Assembly: GCA_035540635.1 (NCBI GenBank)
Contig: DATLGH010000073.1
Location: 1-64,000 of the forward strand
Direction: 5' to 3'
DNA: 64,000 bases
Origin: Egibacteraceae bacterium
Lineage (GTDB): Bacteria > Actinomycetota > Nitriliruptoria > Euzebyales > Egibacteraceae
The notes under the pieces are model-generated. The model made no database searches and had not been told where the DNA came from. It was given only the letters and a program-made list of their open reading frames with translations. Made by a program: the position numbers and the translations under genes. The stretch's first letter is position 1. Each line of letters begins with the position of its first letter. Shown piece after piece: positions 60,867-64,000 of the stretch.

Positions 60867-60872
60867 AGGCTA
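60867..60872 (-). promoter_or_regulatory. -10 element of proC
   Basis: TAGCCT on the minus strand, 8 nt before the ATG at 60858; supports a start internal to the longer open frame. No -35 is apparent. Confidence 0.45.
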
Positions 60873-60933
60873 CCCGGTGACCCAAGATTCCCGCCCCCGC
60901 GCGGGCTGGTCGGGGGGCGGGCGGGGCGGGGAG

Positions 60934-61848
60934 TCAGGTCCCCCGCAGGGCGCGGATGAAGAACCCGACGTTGGCGGGGCGCTCGGCGAGGCGGCGCATG
61001 AAGTAGGGGTACCACTGGTCGCCGAACGGCACGTAGACGCACAGCCGCCACCCGTCGCGCAGCAGCGCCTGCTGGAGGGCGGGCCGCACCCCGTAGAGCA
61101 TCTGGAACTCGAAGCTGTCCCGGGCGCGCCCGAGCCGGGCGGCTGTGTCCTTCGCCCGGGCGATGAGCCGGTGGTCGTGGGTCGCCAGGCGGGGGTAGAC
61201 CCCGTGTGCGAGCAGCCAGTCGGCGCAGGCGGCGAAGCTCGCGTCGACCGCCGCCCGCGTGCGGTAGGCCACGTCCCGAGGCTCGGCGTAGGCGCCCTTG
61301 CACAGCCGCAGGCTCGCCCCGGCGGCGGTCAGGCGGCGAAGGTCGGCGGGGGTCCGGCGGAGGTAGGCCTGCACCGCGCAGCCCACCGCGCCGTGTCCGT
61401 CCGCCTGGAGCCGCTCGACGAGGGCGACGGTGGGCTCCGTCACGTCGCTGCCCTCCATGTCGAGCGTGACGTGGGCGTCGAGGTCGCCGGCTGCTGCGGC
61501 GACGTCGGCGAGCAGCGCACGGCAGAGGTCCGGGTCGACGCGCAGGCCCATCTGGGTCGGCTTCACCGACACCCCGGCGTGCAGCCCCTCCACGCCGGCG
61601 CGTTCGAGCGCCGCGAGGACCACCCGGGCCGCGCCGCGCGCCGCCTCGGCGGTCGTCACGTCCTCGCCGAGGTAGTCGAGCGTCACCGACGCGCCCGCCC
61701 GCACGAGGCTGCGCGCGACGGCAAGGCCGTCGTCGAGTGTGTCGCCGGCGATGAACCGCTCCGCGACGCGGCGGGTGGCGCTCCGCCGGAGCACCTCCCG
61801 CTGCAGGACCGGGGAGGCCCCCGCCCGCAGCAGCGTGGCGCGCAGCAA
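60934..61848 (-). CDS. Proline dehydrogenase
   Basis: A 304-residue monofunctional FAD proline dehydrogenase, the first step of proline breakdown. Barrel motifs are VTLDYLGEDVTT, GVSVKPTQMGLRVDPD, VTLDMEGSD, RLCKGAYAEP and the C-terminal YVPFGDQWYPYFMRRLAERPAN block that binds proline (the YxxRRxxE pattern, here YFMRRLAERP). It starts at a TTG, the only option close to the fold. No P5C dehydrogenase lies next to it in the window. It is followed by proC on the same strand, an opposing direction of metabolism. Confidence 0.93.
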   Translation of the reverse strand: MLRATLLRAGASPVLQREVLRRSATRRVAERFIAGDTLDDGLAVARSLVRAGASVTLDYLGEDVTTAEAARGAARVVLAALERAGVEGLHAGVSVKPTQMGLRVDPDLCRALLADVAAAAGDLDAHVTLDMEGSDVTEPTVALVERLQADGHGAVGCAVQAYLRRTPADLRRLTAAGASLRLCKGAYAEPRDVAYRTRAAVDASFAACADWLLAHGVYPRLATHDHRLIARAKDTAARLGRARDSFEFQMLYGVRPALQQALLRDGWRLCVYVPFGDQWYPYFMRRLAERPANVGFFIRALRGT

Positions 61849-61976
61849 CCCCTACCCCGCGTTGCCGGGCCCGGAGGCGTCCACCGCCGAGCTCACGCCG
61901 GTTGCACCTCCCGAGCCGGGGCCTTCCCGCTGCCCGCAGGGTAGCCCCCGGAGCGGGCGGCGGCCCGGGCGACGCG

Positions 61977-62001
61977 AAAGCCCGCGGCGGATGCCGCGGG
62001 C
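61977..62001 (-). terminator. Intrinsic terminator of the LPxTG surface-protein gene
   Basis: A perfect 9-bp stem (GCCCGCGGC / GCCGCGGGC) with loop of 4 nt, followed on the minus strand by TTTCGC. It lies 39 nt after the stop of the surface-protein gene. A second GC-rich dyad (CCCGCCGG...CCGGCGGG) immediately precedes it. Confidence 0.7.
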
Positions 62002-62039
62002 CTCGCGTCCCCGCCGGTGCCCCGGCGGGTCCTTCAGCG

Positions 62040-63956
62040 TCAGTCGGTCGAGGGGCCTTGCAGGGCGGCCAGCGGGCCGTGCTTGCGCGAGCGGCTCCAC
62101 CAGGTGATCGCACCAGCCGCGCCCATCAGGACGATGGCGAGGCCCATGCCCGTGCCACCGGTGCGCGGCAGCGAGGTGCTCGGCGTGGGCGTCGCCGGGG
62201 CGCCTGGGTCGATCGGCGTGGTCGTGCCGGCGGCCGGACCGAAGTTCGACACGCTCTCCATGCCGGGGCCCGACAGCTCGAGGCTCGGCAGGCCGAGGTT
62301 CCCGAGGTTGCCACCCAGCAGGCCCTCGACGAGGCCGGTGACCGTGCCGAGCAGACCGCCGATCCCGGCGAGCTGCTGCGCCTGTGCGCTCTGGGCGCGC
62401 ATGCCGCCCTGCGACTGCGCCGAGGTGCCGAGCAGGCCACCGAGCAGGTCGAACTCGCCGAGCAGGCCGTTCACGACACCGAGCAGGCCGGCGTCGACGC
62501 CACCGAGACCGAGGTCGAGGTTGCTGAGGTCGACGCCCACGGTGAGCGGGGTGACCGCCGCGCGGGAGACCTGGAAGTCACCGTCGGTGCCGACGTTCTC
62601 GATGATCTCGAGGCCGCCGACGTTGACGATGCCGCTGAGGCTGCCACCGACGATCGGCAGGTTGCCGAGCAGGCCGGTCAGCGTCCCGGGCAGGCCCGAC
62701 AGCGCCGACTTCAGCGCGTCGCAGCCGTTCACGGGAGCGGCGAGGCCGAGCACCCGCACGCCGCCGGCGTCGCACAGGGCGACCGCGGTCGCGTCCTGGC
62801 CGGCTGCGCTGCGCACCCCGAGGGTGAGCGTGTCGAGAGCGATCAGGTCGGTGCCGAGCAGGCCGTCGAGCAGGCCGGTCAGCGTGTCGAGCAGACCGCT
62901 GACGAGCCCCAGCAGGCCGTTCAGCAGCCCCTCGAGCTGGCCGACGAGGCCCGTGACGGTGCTGAGGACCCCTGTGAGCTCGGTGAGCTGGAGGTTCGCG
63001 GCGTTGAGGAGCGCCGACGTCTCGTTGAAGCTGCCGAGCTGGCCGCAGATCGCGGGCGCGAGCGGCAGGGCGCAGACACCGCTGTTCAGCAGGTTGACGG
63101 CGTCCTGGAGCGGCATGCCCCCGGTGATCTGGTTGAGGTTGGTCTGCAGACCGGCCACTTGCGCGGCGAGCGCGTCGACCTGGGCGACGAGGCCGCCGAC
63201 GCTCGACAGGCCCAGGCCCGCGAGCAGTGCCTGCAGCTGGCTGGTGATGCCGTCGATGCCGGTGAGCGAGCCCGTCAGCTGCTCGACGATGGCGGTGAGC
63301 TGCAGGTCGGTCAGACCGAGGTCGCCGAGCAGCCCGAGGAGCGAGCCGAGGTCGAGGTTGTTGAGCAGGTCGAGCGGCAGCAGGTCTCCGAGGTTGAGCT
63401 CGAGGCCGCTGAGCACCGCACCGTTCTGGGCGGCGGCCTGCGCGGCGTTGGCCGTGGACAGCGAGCCTGTCTGCGGCAGCGCCACACCGAGGCCGGTGAG
63501 GCTGGTGACGCCGGTCAGCGTGGCGCTCAGCGCGTCGATGACCGAACGCGCCTCGCCGCCCTCGACGATGGCCGAGAGCTGTCCGACGGTGAGGGAGCCG
63601 AGGCCGTTCGGCAGGCTCGCCGACTCGCCGCCGGCCGTGTTCTGGCCGTCGGAGCGGGCGGTGAACTCCTGCCCGACCGCGAGGAGCTGGGACAGCGCGA
63701 ACGGCTGGCCGTTGCCCCGGGCGTTGCGCTGCGCGTCGGTGTCGGTCGACGCGTAGCTCAGCAGCGAGCCGAGGTTGAGGTCAGCGAGGAGGTCGCTCAC
63801 GACGGGAACGCCGTTGATGTCGAGAGCGAGGATGTCAAGCTTGGTGGTGGCCGTGCCCACGTCCGAGGGCGTCGCCGCGGCCGCGCCAGTGGCTGGCAGG
63901 GCGACGAGAGCAAGGACGGTGGCAAGGGCGAGGAAGCGGCGACTCAGTCGACTCAT
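62040..63956 (-). CDS. Leu/Gly-rich cell-surface protein with LPxTG anchor
   Basis: A 638-residue exported protein. A signal peptide ends near AAAATPS; the body holds many repeats of the type LTGLLGxLxGLLGGLL with few charged residues, plus scattered Cys (CALPLAPAIC and later pair) that may form disulfides. An LPRTG motif (596-600) with a hydrophobic span and a basic tail (WWSRSRKHG) is a sortase signal. Similar long Leu/Gly/Asp proteins occur in actinobacteria as choice-of-anchor or spore-coat-like proteins. Function unknown. ATG with GAGG 8 nt upstream. Confidence 0.85.
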   Translation of the reverse strand: MSRLSRRFLALATVLALVALPATGAAAATPSDVGTATTKLDILALDINGVPVVSDLLADLNLGSLLSYASTDTDAQRNARGNGQPFALSQLLAVGQEFTARSDGQNTAGGESASLPNGLGSLTVGQLSAIVEGGEARSVIDALSATLTGVTSLTGLGVALPQTGSLSTANAAQAAAQNGAVLSGLELNLGDLLPLDLLNNLDLGSLLGLLGDLGLTDLQLTAIVEQLTGSLTGIDGITSQLQALLAGLGLSSVGGLVAQVDALAAQVAGLQTNLNQITGGMPLQDAVNLLNSGVCALPLAPAICGQLGSFNETSALLNAANLQLTELTGVLSTVTGLVGQLEGLLNGLLGLVSGLLDTLTGLLDGLLGTDLIALDTLTLGVRSAAGQDATAVALCDAGGVRVLGLAAPVNGCDALKSALSGLPGTLTGLLGNLPIVGGSLSGIVNVGGLEIIENVGTDGDFQVSRAAVTPLTVGVDLSNLDLGLGGVDAGLLGVVNGLLGEFDLLGGLLGTSAQSQGGMRAQSAQAQQLAGIGGLLGTVTGLVEGLLGGNLGNLGLPSLELSGPGMESVSNFGPAAGTTTPIDPGAPATPTPSTSLPRTGGTGMGLAIVLMGAAGAITWWSRSRKHGPLAALQGPSTD

Positions 63957-64000
63957 GTGATGTACCTCGTAGGTTGGCTGGCCGCCCCCCCAAGGAGCCG

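Noticed and set aside
1-64000. tRNA, rRNA, transposase or integrase genes
   Set aside because: I looked for cloverleaf-like sequences, rRNA signatures and DDE or recombinase motifs and saw none; a tRNA scan would be needed to be certain.

Overview
The window is about 64 kb of very GC-rich DNA. GTG starts are frequent, GTGA/ATGA start-stop overlaps are common, and many genes carry a TANNNT-like element 6-9 nt before the start codon, which suggests leaderless transcripts. Cell-wall-binding-2 repeats, SLH repeats, LPxTG/LAxTG sorting signals, polyprenol-phosphate mannose synthase and ECF sigma/DUF5667 pairs point to an actinobacterium. A deep-branching lineage of the Nitriliruptoria/Egibacter/Euzebya type is my inference. 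No rRNA, tRNA, CRISPR array, transposase or integrase was recognised.

Layout. 1-10.9 kb is mostly housekeeping: histidine phosphatase, a polytopic membrane protein, LOG-family protein, ECF sigma factor with a DUF5667 partner, alpha/beta hydrolase with acyltransferase, an SDR epimerase, SAM hydrolase, DUF2905 protein and a polyprenol-phosphate mannosyltransferase. 10.9-15.6 kb (minus strand) is a complete lasso peptide cluster: precursor A, cyclase C, leader-binding B1, protease B2 and ABC transporter D, with a terminator-like hairpin between A and C. 16.0-18.2 kb holds a divergent beta-propeller protein and a PP2C phosphatase.

18.4-21.1 kb and 27.5-32.2 kb form a split sulfate-assimilation set. 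The first part is a sulfite reductase fused to a C-terminal MoaD/ThiS-type sulfur-carrier domain ending in Gly-Gly, followed by an APS reductase. The second part is APS kinase, an SLC13 permease, CysD and CysN. Between them lie a DUF3152 lipoprotein, a minus-strand operon (ECF sigma, membrane-anchored partner with a probable frameshift, a zincin carrying an LQR-x-AGN motif and an OmpA-like domain, and a small partner) and an SLH protein. 32.2-34.0 kb holds a methyltransferase, an AbiEii-type nucleotidyltransferase with a small coupled partner, and a rearranged duplicate of part of the methyltransferase gene.

34.2-53.3 kb is an exopolysaccharide locus of Wzx/Wzy type: priming glycosylphosphotransferase, WecG/TagA transferase, tyvelose-epimerase-like protein, two GT2 enzymes, flippase, a CWB2/beta-helix surface protein, GT4, O-antigen-ligase-like polymerase, a methyltransferase broken by two frameshifts, a second GT4, a Wzc-like tyrosine autokinase, an LAxTG protein and a DUF4012 protein. 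53.5-64 kb returns to general functions: a phosphatase-like protein, AcuC deacetylase, stress-protein-like membrane protein, MacB-type ABC exporter with HlyD adaptor, a Cys-pair protein, ProC, proline dehydrogenase and a large Leu/Gly-rich LPxTG surface protein.

The most interesting items are the lasso cluster with a readable 17-residue core, the sulfite reductase-sulfur carrier fusion, the LQR-AGN zincin, the rearranged methyltransferase copy and the recurrent leaderless-promoter pattern.
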